A stretch of DNA of 64,000 nucleotides from Elymus sibiricus (GCA_039707655.1 CM077674.1:238677904-238741903), one strand, 5' to 3'; positions 10,206 to 22,164 are shown, counted from the first letter of the stretch. Made by a program: numbers and translations. The notes: generated by a model from the letters alone, not told the origin.

Positions 10206-12240
10206 ATGGAGGAGACCACTGCCAAGATAGAGCGCTAGAAGAAAGCGTAGAAGGACTCAACGTAAAGCTCGGGCCCTCCGCATGGATGGGTCTAGGTGGA
10301 TTGGCTCCCATCGAGGGTGAGCGAGAAGCAAGTCCTCGAGTTCATCACGGACGGGCTCGTCCCGGAGCATGGATGGTGGCTGCCAGAGGCAGATGAGGTG
10401 GATCCTGCACTGCATCCAGACGAGCGCATCCTCCTCATCACACACATCAAGCGAGGATTTTTTATGCCGCCCTCCCCTTTCTTCTGTGGTTTTCTGAATT
10501 ACTTTGGGGCATAACTACACCACCTTCAACTGAATGAAGTAGTGTACCTATCAACCTTCATTTCTTTTTGCGAGAATTTCATTGGTTGCCACCCCCACTG
10601 GGTTTGTTTGAGAATATTTTCACCCGTCGGTCCATGCTTGTGAAAAGACCCAGCCCAGAGGGGGAAAGACCAACGTGATCCAGCAGTGCGGGGGGTAGGA
10701 ATATAGCTTAGGGGCAAAAGTGCCTTCACTTCTATGAGTTTCCCGAACACCATTAAGTGCTGGCAAAACTCTTGGTTCTATTGCACAGAGATGTTCCGAG
10801 TGCTAGTTCGCAAATTGGCCTCCCGCCGTACTCGGAGGAGAGAATTGGTGCTCCTCTATCACTCAAGCTGGCAAAAGAGGAGAAAGTAGATATAGGGATC
10901 TTGGTTAATGCCATGGTAGGGGTCATGAGGGCCAGACTGGACGGGATGGATCTACTTGAGACCTTCCTCAGTCGGCGGATCCAGCCACTACAGGAGAGAG
11001 CACACCACATGTGGAAGTACGAGGGTCCGAGTGACCTGACCCGAGTGTATCCTGAGGATCTGACCGAGTCAGTTGTGGAGAGCAAGATAAAGGCCATCAC
11101 CTCAGTGCGTGATAACCCACATGGGGCAAGGAGAGTGGCTCCATATGACCGGGAGCATTCGCCTGTCGAGGTAAACTTCACTCACACTTATCCAAGTCAT
11201 TTTGATGATACCTTTGCTTGCTCAAATCTGATTTTGTGATTGTTGTTTCTGCAGAGCTCCGAGAACATGGTCTCTTTGGTGCCTAATGTTGATCGTGCCC
11301 CCGAAGATGTGGCAAGTGACAATGAGCAGCATCTTCCCGATGAAAGCTATGAGGAGAAAGTGATGACAATGAAGAAGGGAGCAGTGAAAAGCAACGAGGC
11401 GTAATCTTCTCCGTCGTACACCGTCCCCAAGGAAATTCAATCCAAGAGGACCCATAATCCGAGTGCTCACGCGCCTGGCACTTGGGCGTCAAGTGCCCAG
11501 GCCCCACTCCGGCCCTGAGTTCATAGAACACGAAGTGCGGTCGAGCCGAGCCCGCAGAACTAGAGGAGAGGGTGCCCAAACAGCCCAAGCAAGTGGCCAG
11601 CAAACTTCGGAAGGCCGTGGCCTTGCCAAACATGAAAATGACCATGCTCGTTGCTTCAACGTCAGTATAAAAAATGAACATTTTGATTATGTGGATCCAT
11701 ATGAACTTATGACCGACTGATCTTGTGAATGCAGTGTTGCGATGTTGACATCTTCGCCTGATCCGAAGGCGGCCAAGAAGGACCAGACTGAGGCTGACAC
11801 AATAGATGCAACAACTTCTAAAGGTATTGACCAACCTATACATTCTTGAGGTTCATCCGAATGATTTAAAGCCAGGAACTTATTATAATTGTATGTTTGC
11901 AGCACCACCGGTAGTGATCGAAGTGGAAGATGATGAAAAGGTCATGAAGGAGGATGAATCAGTCAACCCGCCACGTCAAGAAATTCCCCAGAGCCGACTT
12001 GGTCAAGTTCCTCTGACTGATGTTGGTACATGGCTTATGGATCCGAGTGCTTCGGCCCAAACTAGTGTTAAACTTGTGCTTTCTGCTCCAACTCCCCCAC
12101 CAGCTGCCGCAATGTCTACAACATCAGGCGCTCTTCCTGAAGGAGGTCGAGGCCATCTTGACATGCAACTTCAGCTTCTGCCTCTGAATATAATTCCACT
12201 CGAGGGGAATTGTGAAGTAGATCAATTGGGTGAACAACTT
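10206..12240 (+). pseudogene. Antisense, intron-containing gene of the Tat-like element (putative gypsy-type transposon protein domain)
   Basis: Runs opposite to pol. Exon 1 starts near ATG 10206 (MEETTAKIER). It contains a domain with FITDGLVPEHGWWLPEADE and GFFMPPSPFFCGFLNYFG, which I recall as the plant 'putative gypsy type transposon' (Transposase_28) domain. A second conserved block follows at 10757-11170 (EERIGAPLSLKLAKEEKVD). Three GT-AG introns fit: 11171-11254, 11661-11734 and 11824-11902. Across them the text reads on sensibly: SPVE to SSENMVSL, VAS to VAMLTSS, TTSK to APPVVIEVED. Early in-frame stops and at least two frameshifts make it a pseudogene. Its 3' end overlaps the end of the integrase frame tail to tail. 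The role of such antisense genes is unknown. Confidence 0.65.
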
Positions 12241-14443
12241 CTATGCCATAAACCATAAAGAATGGAGTGCGATTTGTGGATCGGTTAGGAGTCTTCCGTA
12301 AGCCCCAGAGGACTGAAGGTAACTCAGTGACCCACACTCTGCATCATGCTCCAGATCACGCATGAGGCACGGCTTCAGCCCTAGAAGAATCATCCCATTT
12401 GCCCGCTTAGCCTGACCATTCGACTGCCGGTGAGCCACGGAGGCATAATCGACCCGAGCGCCCTGGGTATAGCAAAATTCGTGGAACTCGTCCGAGTCAA
12501 AGTTTGACCCATTGTCAGTGATGATACTATGGGAAACTCCAAATCTGAAGATTATCTCATTCAAGAACTTGATTGTTGTTGTCGAGACCAACATCTTTAT
12601 GGGTTTTGCTTCTATCCACTTGGTGAATTTGTCGACTGCCACCAACAAGTGAGTGAATCCGCTAGCCCTAGTCCGAAGAGTTCCGACCATGTCAAGACCC
12701 CAAATGAGAAAGGGCCGTGTGAGCAGAATCATTTCAACGCGGATGCTGGCTTGTGCGACTAATTTGCGTAGAACTGGCACTCTGCACATCGTTCCAATAT
12801 TTCCTTGGCTGCCTCTTTGGCACGGGGCCAGAGAAAACCTGAGCAGAATGCTTTGGCGACCAGCGTCCGAGAGGAAGCGTGGTGCCCATAAGTGTCCGAG
12901 TGAATCTTGTGCAGGATTTGTTGCCCTTCCACCAGTGAAATGCACGTTGTACCACACCAGAGACACTTTTCTTATAAAGTTGATCTCCCCTGATGGTATA
13001 AACTTTCGATCGGCGGACGGGCTATCGGGCTTCGATTTCATCTTCCGTGAGCTCTTGCCTGAGCAAATAAGCTATGTAGTGACTGCCAGGAAATCCACTA
13101 AGGTTTGATATTTTCTTGGCTTCAAACTTGTTGTCCAAAGGGAGAAGTTCAATAGCCCACTTGGCCACTCGGCCAGTTGCATCCCTGTTGTTCATGATCT
13201 CTGATAACAGTGCATCATAGACTACTGTGACCGAATGCTCTTGGAAGTAGTGAGCTACCTTCTTCATGGTCTGATAGATTCCGTACACCAGCTTCTGGTA
13301 GTATGGGTACCTTTGCTTGGAATGTGTCAACACCTCAAAAATGTAGTACACTAGTCTTTGGACCTTCAAGGTTTTGCCTTGTTCTTCATGCTCAACTGTG
13401 AGCACAGTGCTGACCACTTGGCTTGTAGCTGCAATGTACAGGAGCAACGACTCTCGACTGCCTGGAGCCACAAGCACCGGCTGGGTGGAAAGCAAAGCTT
13501 TAAGTTCATTGAACGCGGCTTGTGCCTCATTTGTCCATTCAAACTTGTCTGACTTCTTATTGAGTCGGTAAAGCGGCAGGGCTTTTTCACCGAGTTGTGA
13601 AATGAATCTGCCAGGGCTGCCAGACTGCCCATGTCTTTGTACATCATGGAGATGCTCTGGTTGTTTCATTTGGACAATAGCTCCAATCTTCTCGGGGTTG
13701 GCATCGATTCATGTTTGAAAACGAGGAAATCGAGTAACTTGCCAGCCGGAACCCCAAAAGTGCACTTGGCCGGACTGAGCTTGATTTCATATCTGTGTAG
13801 GTTCCCGAAGGTTTCGGCGAGGTCAGCTAGGAGGTCAGAACCTTTCCCAGATGTGACCACGATGTCATCCATGTATCATCCACGTTCTGACTAATCTGCT
13901 TTTGCAAGCATTTTTGGATCATACACTGGAAAGTCGCCCTGGCATTTTTAAGTCTGAATGGCATCATGATACAGCAAAAGTACCCGAAAGGGGTGATGAA
14001 GGCCGTTTTTATTTCATCCGGACCATACAATCGGATCTGGTGGTACCCGGAGTACGCGTCCAGCAAACACAAACGCTCACAACCCGCAGTGGAATCTACA
14101 TCTGATCTATGTGGGGGAGAGGAAAATGATCCTTGGGACAGGTCCGATTGATGTGCTTAAAATCTATGCACATTCTAAGAGAGGTATTCTTTTTTGGCAC
14201 CATAACGACATTGGTGAGCCACTCAGAGTGGTACACTTCACGGGTGAATTCAGCTGCCAGGTGCCGTGCAATTTCCTCGCGAATCACCTTGCACTTCTTT
14301 GTGGAAGAGCGTAGGAGGTGCTCCTTCACTAGTTTCACCTTTGGGTCGACACGGCGTCGGTGTTCAACCAGCTCCCTGGGAACACCCGGCATGTCAGATG
14401 GTTGTGTTCTCGTGTGACGCATCGCCAGCGCCGTCGCGGGCAC
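12116..14443 (-). pseudogene. Ty3/gypsy pol remnant (RT, RNase H, integrase)
   Basis: RT begins near 14400 with GVPRELVEHRR and PKDHFPLPHID, continues with LDAYSGYHQI (about 14060) and has a YMDD box near 13870 (MDDIVVTS). RNase H spans about 13500-13050 (LLLYIAATSQVVSTVL). Integrase spans about 12900-12241 and keeps the first two catalytic Asp residues (GLDMVG, TDNGSNF). The expected catalytic Glu is Lys in QSNGQAKRANG. The text is split over several frames at about 14090, 13850, 13670, 13030 and 12300, so no protein can be made intact. The element would have copied itself by reverse transcription and inserted via integrase. Confidence 0.85.
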
Positions 14444-14934
14444 GTGCGAAACCGAGAGGACTGTGCTCCCTGCCAGCCATCAAAACCTCTGCAGTGGACT
14501 CAATGCTCTCGTGATCGGACTGATCTTCGGACCCCTCGTGGAGAGAGGTGAACAAATCAAGGACATGATTGTTGAGCTCTAGGACTACCACCTGCCCAAT
14601 CGTGGCTTGATGGGCCACGGCGTGTTTGGACCAACGATGGAGCCGTGAGTGCTGAGAGCACTTGTGACAACGTCCAGCCGGAAGAAGCGGTGCTGCTCGG
14701 TACAGAACCGATAGTTATCGGAGAAGGACTCCGTGTGAACTTGCGCGGAAGTGCGCCGCGCCACAGATGGGCAGCGAGTCCGTGTCCAGCAGGGCCTCCT
14801 GGAGCCATGCTGAGTCATCGGCGATAAAGCTGAGGGCGCCGAGGTGGATCTCGCGACTCGGAACCATCTCGCCGCCGAAAACCATGATGATGAATAAGAA
14901 CTCCACCTGCACCAGAAATCGCTAGATGCATAGC
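14444..14934 (-). other. Leader of the Tat-like element, gag lost
   Basis: Between the priming site and RT only short broken frames are seen. Gag and protease, which need well over 1 kb, cannot fit, so an internal deletion is inferred. Confidence 0.5.
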
Positions 14935-14952
14935 CGCACGGTCGGCGCCAAC
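14935..14952 (-). other. Primer-binding site of the Tat-like element
   Basis: On the minus strand GTTGGCGCCGACCGTGCG follows directly after the LTR end. The core TGGCGCC fits the complement of a tRNA 3' end, but I cannot name the tRNA with confidence. Confidence 0.5.
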
Positions 14953-15518
14953 TGTCGAGGCAACAAACCTGACAATGAGTACTAGGGGTATGAAAGAGGG
15001 CTGAACCTAGCTACGACACAGGTGTGACACTCGGATTTATGAGTTCAGGCCCCTCACGAAGAGGTAATAGACCTACGTCTTGAGCCCATAGGCTATGATT
15101 GTATTGTGTCTGGATTACAGGAGGCTTGCGAACCCTTGTCTCGGTGTTAGGGGCGGCTTATATAGAGTGCGCCGCCCCTCATTATGGTTGTGCTACAAGG
15201 GAGATGAAGGAGGGAGTTAACTACGGGCGTTACTAGTAGCTGATGCTATAACTACACTTGATGCATGGCATCGTGCTCCTCGAACATTATAGATCCTAAG
15301 CGGCCCTTTCGCCTCATGTGTCCGGGTGCCAGCGAGCATGGCCGAGTGACAACAGGTGTCCGATTGGATGCAGGGCATCTGAGTGAGTGTTCAGAGGTTG
15401 GCATCCGAATACACCTATTGTTCAGGAACCTTTTATTGAAGGTGTTGGGCTCTAGGTGGGTCTTAGATGTCAGGTCTTTGACCCTACCCTAAGTAGATGA
15501 CCCACTCACATACTGACA
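14953..15518 (-). repeat. 5' LTR of the Tat-like element (566 bp)
   Basis: On the minus strand it opens TGTCAGTATGTGAG and closes GCCTCGACA, giving matching TGTC...GACA ends. Its outer half matches the remnant at 9145-9330. Confidence 0.7.
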
Positions 15519-16839
15519 GGTTTATGCACAGTCATCCATGTCTAGGTGCCTAGTTCCTGATCGGTTTGTTGTGTCGACGGTAAGTTAGTCTTGGGTGTTG
15601 GGGCGGCGGCCCTGGATGGTGAGGTTCCGTGCTTGGCTCTATGACGAGCAACGTGACAACAGTGGTGGAGCCTCCTCTTGGCTACGTGGGTAGCTAGGGG
15701 AGGGATGGTGGGTGATCCTAGCATCCTCATGGATTCAGCAGTGGCGGCTCCCTGCCTGAATCTGGAGGTCTCGTGCTAGCTTGGCGCCCTCACCCTCGGG
15801 TTGGGCCGGATCAAGTGGTGCCTCAGGTGGCAAGGGTGGGTATCTGAGTAAAAGCTCCATGCTTTGGCACCGACGACGGTGATGCCCGTGGGTATCATTT
15901 ACCTTTTGGGGCGTCCTCGTGGATTCCTCGTCGTGTCAGGGTTCCACGTGAAAACCTTAACCTGTTATTTCGGGCTCGGCTTTGGCGCTTTGCGCTATGT
16001 CCCTCTTGGGGTGTATTTGGGGAACTCAGTGTTCACATATAAATGTGTTGCCTACTCTCTTCCATCAGATCAGTCTTTTGGTTGCATTGACTAGAGCATG
16101 CACTTCTACATGATATCGAAGCCAAGAGGTCTTCAGTTCAATACCCGACCGGCGCAATTAAAATTGCAGCCCACTTTCAGTCCACGTTTAGGCGTGATGG
16201 AGCCACACACGAGGGGGAGTGTTGACGTATAAATGTATTGCTTAGTCTCTTCCATCAGATCGGTTTTTTGGTTGCATTGGCTAGAGCATGCACTTCTACA
16301 CTTAGGCACCATCTGGTCGCAATGTTTCAACGTATTTTGGCTTGTTTTGTTCCTGGCGTGATGCTTCTTCAGATCTGGCTTGGATTGGGTTCATTGGTCT
16401 CCTATCATTTACAGTGTCCCCGTAGTCACCGTCCTCGATCCTTGCTATCCGCTGGCAGGGTCGGAGCTCCACAGTTTGGAGCAAGGGGGTAGACGCTTGC
16501 CCTTTCTGGCTATAGCTTGGTGTGTTCGGTGTGTCAATGTTCAGCAATTTCCTAAGGCGGCACACTTCAGTTTCGGTTCGATAGTCTAGGTAGCCTCATG
16601 TTAGGTTTGGTGCCTCCTGTTTTCATGCTCGGCTTTGGGTTGGTGAAGTTCTCACCGCTCACTCGATTGTCGTTTTTTCTTTCCCTTTTCACTTGCTTGA
16701 TAGGGGATTTCCCCTCCACGTTGTATCGCTTTGGCTGTTCAGGCGGCTTTATATATAAAGCTGGGGAAATACCTATTTCGTGTAAGGTGTTTCTTGAAGA
16801 AGAAAATTAAAAGTATCCTGGACATACATGATTCTCTTA
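15519..16839 (+). other. Probable LINE 3' region (interrupted)
   Basis: No ORF is supported. The stretch near 16720-16770 (TTGTATCGCTTTGGC, TTTATATATAAAGCTGGGG) resembles 3' ends of grass LINEs, which carry a similar 'TTTATATATAAAGCGGGGC' close. The segment is cut by the small LTR element at 16030-16300 and ends at the Harbinger-like element. Confidence 0.35.
16030..16300 (+). mobile_element. Miniature LTR retrotransposon, SMART/TRIM type (271 bp)
   Basis: Two 81-bp LTRs (16030-16110 and 16220-16300) open TGTT and close CTTCTACA, with only 109 bp between them. A priming-site-like TGATATCGAAGCC follows the first LTR (compare the initiator tRNA-Met complement TGGTATCAGAGCC). A purine tract GAGGGGGAG precedes the second LTR. 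Flanks CTCAG (16025-16029) and CTTAG (16301-16305) are a near-perfect 5-bp duplication. Size and layout match the SMART elements described in grasses. Confidence 0.85.
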
Positions 16840-18728
16840 GAGCATCTACAACCGGACCTCTCAAACCATCCTCATACGCCCGGGCGGGCTGTCCGGTCGG
16901 TGTCCGGTCATGAAAATTTGACCGAGACGGACCCCTCAAACGGGCCTCAAACGCCTAGACTGACTGGCACCCCCCATATCCAGCCCAAATATGGGGCGGA
17001 TATGGGGTGGCCCGGGCACGCCCGGGCGCGTCCGCCTGACAAGCTCGGCCCACACTGACCCCACCCTGTCCCACACAAAACCCCCGTCCGCGCGGAACCC
17101 TAGCTAACTCTCACTCTCCTCTCCCCTTGCTCCGTCCGCTCCTGTAACACCCCCAGTGTCAAGCTACAGTGATCTCTTGTTAATGATGCCATGTCATCAT
17201 GTTTTAACAAGCCATTTTGCCACTTAATAAAAATCAAGTAATAATTCAAATTTAAATCGCAAGTCAAATATTTACTTCTTCAAACATGAAAACTAAAATG
17301 TACATAATATTGCAAATATTCACTGTATAATTGTCATGCAGAAATCAACTTTTTATAAAGCATTTTAATGCCCTAAAATAATCAAAACAGGGTTTAAAAC
17401 AATATTTAAATACACTTAAATTAAAATACTTTTTCAAACTCTTTTATATTAAATGCCAAACCTTCTGTGGCAGTGACTAAAATTAATTCAATAATTTTGG
17501 GCCAAGTTTCACTTTGAACAAACCCCCTTTTTCTATTTTTAAAATAATTGCAACCAGTCCCTTTTAGAAATAAAAGTAACAGAAAATATAAAAGAAGATG
17601 AAGGAAAGAAAAGGAGAAGAACCTAATCTGTTGGCCTCTTAAGCCCACCTAGCTAATGGGCGGCCCAGCCTGCCTCCCCCTTCTGTCGTCTTCTACCTCC
17701 CCCTCCGTGGCAGCACGCCCGTGCCCACGCACACGATGCACCGCGGGATGGACGACACGGCGACTTCCCCCTGTAGCACCGACGGCTAGAAGGCCACCCG
17801 TGACCCTCCCCGAACCCTAGCCCCCCACTTTCCCTCTCCCTGCGTCGCCTTGCTCTCCTCCCGCACGCATCTGCGTCGTCTCCGTCATGGCCATGCTTGA
17901 TCCCGTGGCCACCAACCGCCATTCGTCGTTCCACCATGTCCTGGAGGACCACCGTTGTCAAACATGTCGCCTGTGCCTGCTAGTTTGGACGTAGAGGCCG
18001 CCCCCGCGTTGTGCGCTTCAATTTCGTCCGCCACGGCCATTGAACGCCATCGCCCGATTCGCCTCCGTCAGCGCATCCCCGGCCGCCCCGACCACGTCGT
18101 CGTGCTCGTGGTGAGCATCTTCTCCCGTTTCTCCTCAATTTCTGGCTCAATTCATCACTGTGTAGCCGCGCCCGCCACCGCTGTCTTGGGCCATCCGCGC
18201 GAGCTGTCATGCCCGGTCACGCCCGCGCCTCCCCTGACTTCGCTCATGCTCACCTCGCCTCTCGTCGCGCTCTGCTCGTCCAACCATGGCCCAGCGCGCG
18301 CGCCCGCACTCCCTTCTGCCCCGCTGCACTCGCCCCGCACCCTGCCTCTCGCTCGCTCGCTGATATGTCTCCAACGTATCTATAATTTTTGATTGTTCCA
18401 TGCTGATATATGATCAATCTTGGATGTTTTATAATGATTTCCTTTCAACTTTATATCATTTTTGGTACTAACCTATTGACATAGTGCCAAGTGCCAGTTG
18501 CTGTTTTCTGCCCTGTTTTTGATTTACAGAAAATCCATATCAAACGGAGTCCAAACGAAGCGAAACTTTTTGTGAAATTTTTCTGGGCCAGAAGACACCA
18601 GATGGACCAAAGAAGTACCGGAGAGGAAGCCCAGGGTGGGCACCACCCACCAGGCTGTGCCAGGGGGGGCTAGCGCACCCTGATGGGTGGTGGCCCCCTG
18701 GAAGCTTCTCTCCACCGCCTCTTTGCTC

Positions 18729-18735
18729 TATAAAT
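18729..18735 (+). promoter_or_regulatory. LTR TATA box
   Basis: TATAAAT in CTCTATAAATACTC. Same relative position as 5249 and 24126 in related LTRs. Confidence 0.6.
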
Positions 18736-18920
18736 ACTCTAAAACCCTGAAAACCCTCGGGGAGTCGACGAAAAACAATTCCAGCCGCCGCAATTTCCAG
18801 AACCACCAGATCCAATCTAGACACCATCTCGGGGGGTTTCACCATGTCCATTGGTGCCTCTCCGATGATGCGTGAGTAGTTCATTGTAGACCTTCGGGTC
18901 CATAGGCAGTAGCTAGATGG

Positions 18921-18948
<28 letters not shown>
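18921..18948 (+). repeat. CT microsatellite in LTR
   Basis: About 14 CT units. The 3' LTR of the same element (near 24318) has fewer, so the repeat changed length after insertion. Confidence 0.85.
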
Positions 18949-18951
<3 letters not shown>

Positions 18952-19938
18952 ATCTTCAATACAATGGTCTCTTGGAGATCCATATGATATAACTCTTTTT
19001 GGCTGTGTATTTGTTGGGATCCGATGAACTTTGAGTTTATGATCAGATCTATCTTTTTATATCCATGAAAGTGATTTGAGTTCTTTGATCTCTTATTTGC
19101 ATGATTTCTTATAGTCTTGTATTTCTTCTTCGAAACTTTGGTTTTGTTAGGCCAACTAGATTGATTTTTCTTGCCATGGGAAGAGGTGCTCGATAGTGGG
19201 TTCGATCTCGCGCTGTTCTTTCCCAGTGACAGAAGGGGCAGCAAGACACGCGTTGATCGTTGCTACTAAGGAGAAAAAGGTCGTGTCTATTCCTACATGA
19301 ATAGATATGATCTACATCATGTCATTGTTCTTATTGCATTACTCCATTTTTCCATGAACTTAATACACTAGATGCATGCTGGATAGCGATTGATGTGTGG
19401 AGTAATAGTAGTAGATGCAGGCAGGAGTCGGTCTACTAATCTTGGACGTGATGCCTATATATAGATCATTGCCTGGATATCGTCATGATTATTTGAGGTT
19501 CTATCAATTGCCCAACAATAAAAAAATTCCACCGTTTGCTATTTCTTGAGAGAAGCCACTAGTGAATCATACGGCCCCCGGGGTCTATTTTCCATCATAT
19601 TGCTTTCGATCTCTTTTGCTTTTGCTTTTGATCTAAAGATTTTAGATCTGAACCATCAACCACTTTGCAACAATTTCCCATCCATGTTTCATTTTTCATC
19701 TCACCGTTAAGGGCTTGACAACCCCTTGATCGCATTGGGGTGTGGAGATTTGTTTTCTTGTGTGCAGGTGCTGAACACGTGGTGTTGTGAGAACCTCCTT
19801 CTGGTTCGATAACCTTGGTCCTTAGCCGAGGGAAATACTTCTCCGCTCGCTACATCATCCTCTTCTCTCATCCTCTTCTCTTCAGGGAAACCACCAACGC
19901 GAGCAAGGTGCTTCTAGGCACCATCAAGGGAAGATTTC

Positions 19939-19956
19939 TGGCGCCGTTGCCGGGGA
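19939..19956 (+). other. tRNA-Asp primer-binding site
   Basis: TGGCGCCGTTGCCGGGGA lies 12 bases after the 5' LTR. Only one copy, unlike the duplicated site at 794-886. Confidence 0.85.
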
Positions 19957-20221
19957 GGCTTCTTCAACATCCACCAGGTTCCTAATCACAAATCTCATCT
20001 CTTCGCACTTACATTATTCGTCATTCGCCTCTCGTTTTCCTCTCCCCCACTTCACCATTTGCCTCTCGTTTTCCTCTCTCCTCCTTCACCAATTTGCCGG
20101 TTTTATTCGCCCCTCTTTTTCATTTGCCTTTTTCTCGTCAGATCTCTTGTTTGCTATCTCTACTTCTGTTACCATGTGCCTTCTATTTGCGTGCATCTTT
20201 GCTTGCTAAAAATCTATTGAT

Positions 20222-20995
20222 ATGGATCCTCATCCACTTGCTAATCTTTTCAAGAGATCCACTTATGATGAACCAATTGCTAGTGAGTTGAGTGCACTTG
20301 ATTATCTCTATGAAGTTTTGCTTGAGATTCGTGAATCTGAAAATTGTGATAAATATGATGCTTGCTATTCTTATGGCCATGATGCCAACACTGATGATGC
20401 TTATGATGCTGAACTTGCTATAATTTCCTATGTTGAAAATGAAATTATTACTATTGCACCTACACTTGATAGCTCCTTGAATGAAAAGCATGATTGCAAT
20501 GATGTTATTGTAGATTCTATTAATGTCAATTGTGTTAATGATATGCAAAACCCCAAGCTTGGGGATGCTAATTTGGCTATGTCCACTACTTATTGCAATG
20601 ATCATGATTTGGGTGATAATGTTTCTTATGATCTTGAAAATTTATTTATGCCTCATGATGAATATGATTTTGAAAGTGGGTTTGGAGAGGTCATGACTTT
20701 AGTTAATGATAATCCCACTATTTTGGAAGAGTGTCAACTTTTTATGCATGTGGATCATGATGAGAAAATTTTATATGATAGTTATATTGGTGAATTTGAG
20801 TATGATCCTACATGTAATTATTATAGGAGAGGAAAATATGGTTGTAGAAATTTCCATGTTGCAAATTTACCTCTCGTCATGTTGAGATTGCTATTGTTTC
20901 TTTCTTCTTCCTTGCTTATGCTAGGTTTTGCTTGCCTTGATAATTTGTTCACTTATAAAATTCCTATGCATAGGAAGTATGTTAGACTTAAATGA
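20222..20995 (+). CDS. Acidic 257-aa ORF of the non-autonomous element, unknown function
   Basis: Starts MDPHPLANLFKRSTYDEP and ends YVRLK, clearly homologous to the 311-aa ORF at 1124-2059. About 54 residues near position 37 are absent, an in-frame length change. The middle is rich in Asp, Asn and Tyr (CNDVIVDSINVNCVND; DEYDFESGFGEVMT). Near the C-terminus a hydrophobic run (LPLVMLRLLLFLSSSLLML) is followed by a basic tail, suggesting a membrane anchor. No Gag zinc knuckle or enzyme motif is visible. Transcription would come from the LTR promoter. Function is unknown; a diverged Gag or an accessory protein is possible. Confidence 0.6.
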   Translation: MDPHPLANLFKRSTYDEPIASELSALDYLYEVLLEIRESENCDKYDACYSYGHDANTDDAYDAELAIISYVENEIITIAPTLDSSLNEKHDCNDVIVDSINVNCVNDMQNPKLGDANLAMSTTYCNDHDLGDNVSYDLENLFMPHDEYDFESGFGEVMTLVNDNPTILEECQLFMHVDHDEKILYDSYIGEFEYDPTCNYYRRGKYGCRNFHVANLPLVMLRLLLFLSSSLLMLGFACLDNLFTYKIPMHRKYVRLK

Positions 20996-21985
20996 AGTTG
21001 CTGCATGTTTGATGATGCCCTCTTTGTGCTTCAATTCTTGTCTTTTATGTGAGCATCATTGAAATCTTATGCCTGGCTAGGGGCATAAAACGATAGCGCT
21101 TGTTGGGAGGCAACCCAATGAATAAAGTTATTTTTGTTTTTTGCTTTCTGTTCTTGAGTGTTTGCACAATTACCTCTCTGGTTTGATTGTGTTTTTTGTG
21201 TTTTAATTAGTGTTTGTGCCAAGCAATTCCTTTGGGATGATTTGGAAGATAGCATAATTGATGCTGTTTTCAAAACAGAAACTTTTGCGTCCAGTGTAGG
21301 AATTAATTTTCAGTACTGGTAAGTGAGAAAATTATGAATTTTTTACACAATATTCCTATCTGAAATTTTGAAATTGTCCTAATTTTTCAGAATTTATTGA
21401 TTTATAGAAGTATTCGAAACTTCCAGATTACTACAGACTGTTCTGTCTGAAACAGATTCTATTTTCTTTGCATTGTTTGCTTGTTTTGATGATTCTATGG
21501 ACTTTTCCGGGGGGTATAAGCCATAGCAAAGTTGGAATACTGTAGATTTTATGCAAGATAAAATATGAATGGGTTTGCAACAGTACCTAAAAGTGGTGAT
21601 TTGCTTTCTTATACTAACGGATCTCACGGAGTTTTGTTAAGTTTTGTGTGATTGAAGCTTTCAAGATTTGGGTGAGATCTTTATAGATGATGGAATACGG
21701 AGTGGCAAGAGCCTAAGCTTGAGGATGCCCAAGGCACCCAAAGGTAAAATTTTAAGAAGACTCAAGCGTCTAAGCTTGGGGATGCCCCCGAGTGGCATCC
21801 CCTCTTTATTCCAACAACCATCGGTATTTTACTTGAACCTATATTTTTATTCGTCACATGATATGTGTCTTGCTTGGAGCGTCGGTTAAGAATTTTTTCT
21901 TTCCTTGCTGTTTGATCAAAGTCATGAATCCTTGCTGTACATACCTATATTGAGAGATCTAAGGTGGTTTTAATTTGTTAGAATG

Positions 21986-22164
21986 GCTCATGTGCTTCGC
22001 TTAAATCTTTTTGAGCTAGGAATTTGCTCATATGCTTCACTTATATCTTTTTGAGCACGGTGTGCTTGGCTAGTTTTGAAGAAAATCTCTCTTGCTTCAC
22101 TTATACTTTTTTGAGAGATAGAAACTTTATGCTCATGATCTTCACTTATATTTGTTGGAGCATA
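21986..22164 (+). repeat. Array of four hairpin units with covarying stems
   Basis: Counterpart of 3043-3273. Stems GCTCA/TGAGC, TGCTCA/TGAGCA, TCTCTC/GAGAGA and TATGCTC/GAGCATA are all intact around loops like TGCTTCACTTATATCTTTT. The CTCTCA/TGAGAG unit of the first copy is missing. Confidence 0.8.

Larger units (their letters stand above)
9145..15518 (-). mobile_element. Degraded Tat-like Ty3/gypsy element with antisense gene
   Basis: On the minus strand the order is LTR (15518-14953), primer-binding site, RT, RNase H, integrase (14443-12116), then a gene on the opposite strand (10206-12240), then an LTR remnant (9330-9145). Gag and protease are missing: only about 500 bp separates the priming site from RT. 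An opposite-strand ORF between integrase and 3' LTR is a known trait of Tat-lineage elements such as Grande. Many frameshifts and stops show it is an old fossil. Confidence 0.75.
18361..19926 (+). repeat. 5' LTR (1566 bp)
   Basis: Opens TGATATGTCTCC, where the 3' partner has TGATACGTCTCC: a CpG-to-TpG change. Contains a TATA box at 18729-18735 and an expanded CT microsatellite at 18921-18948. Confidence 0.93.

Noticed and set aside
16030..16300. Cassandra-type TRIM with 5S rRNA-like LTRs
   Set aside because: LTRs are only 81 bp and show no 5S promoter boxes.
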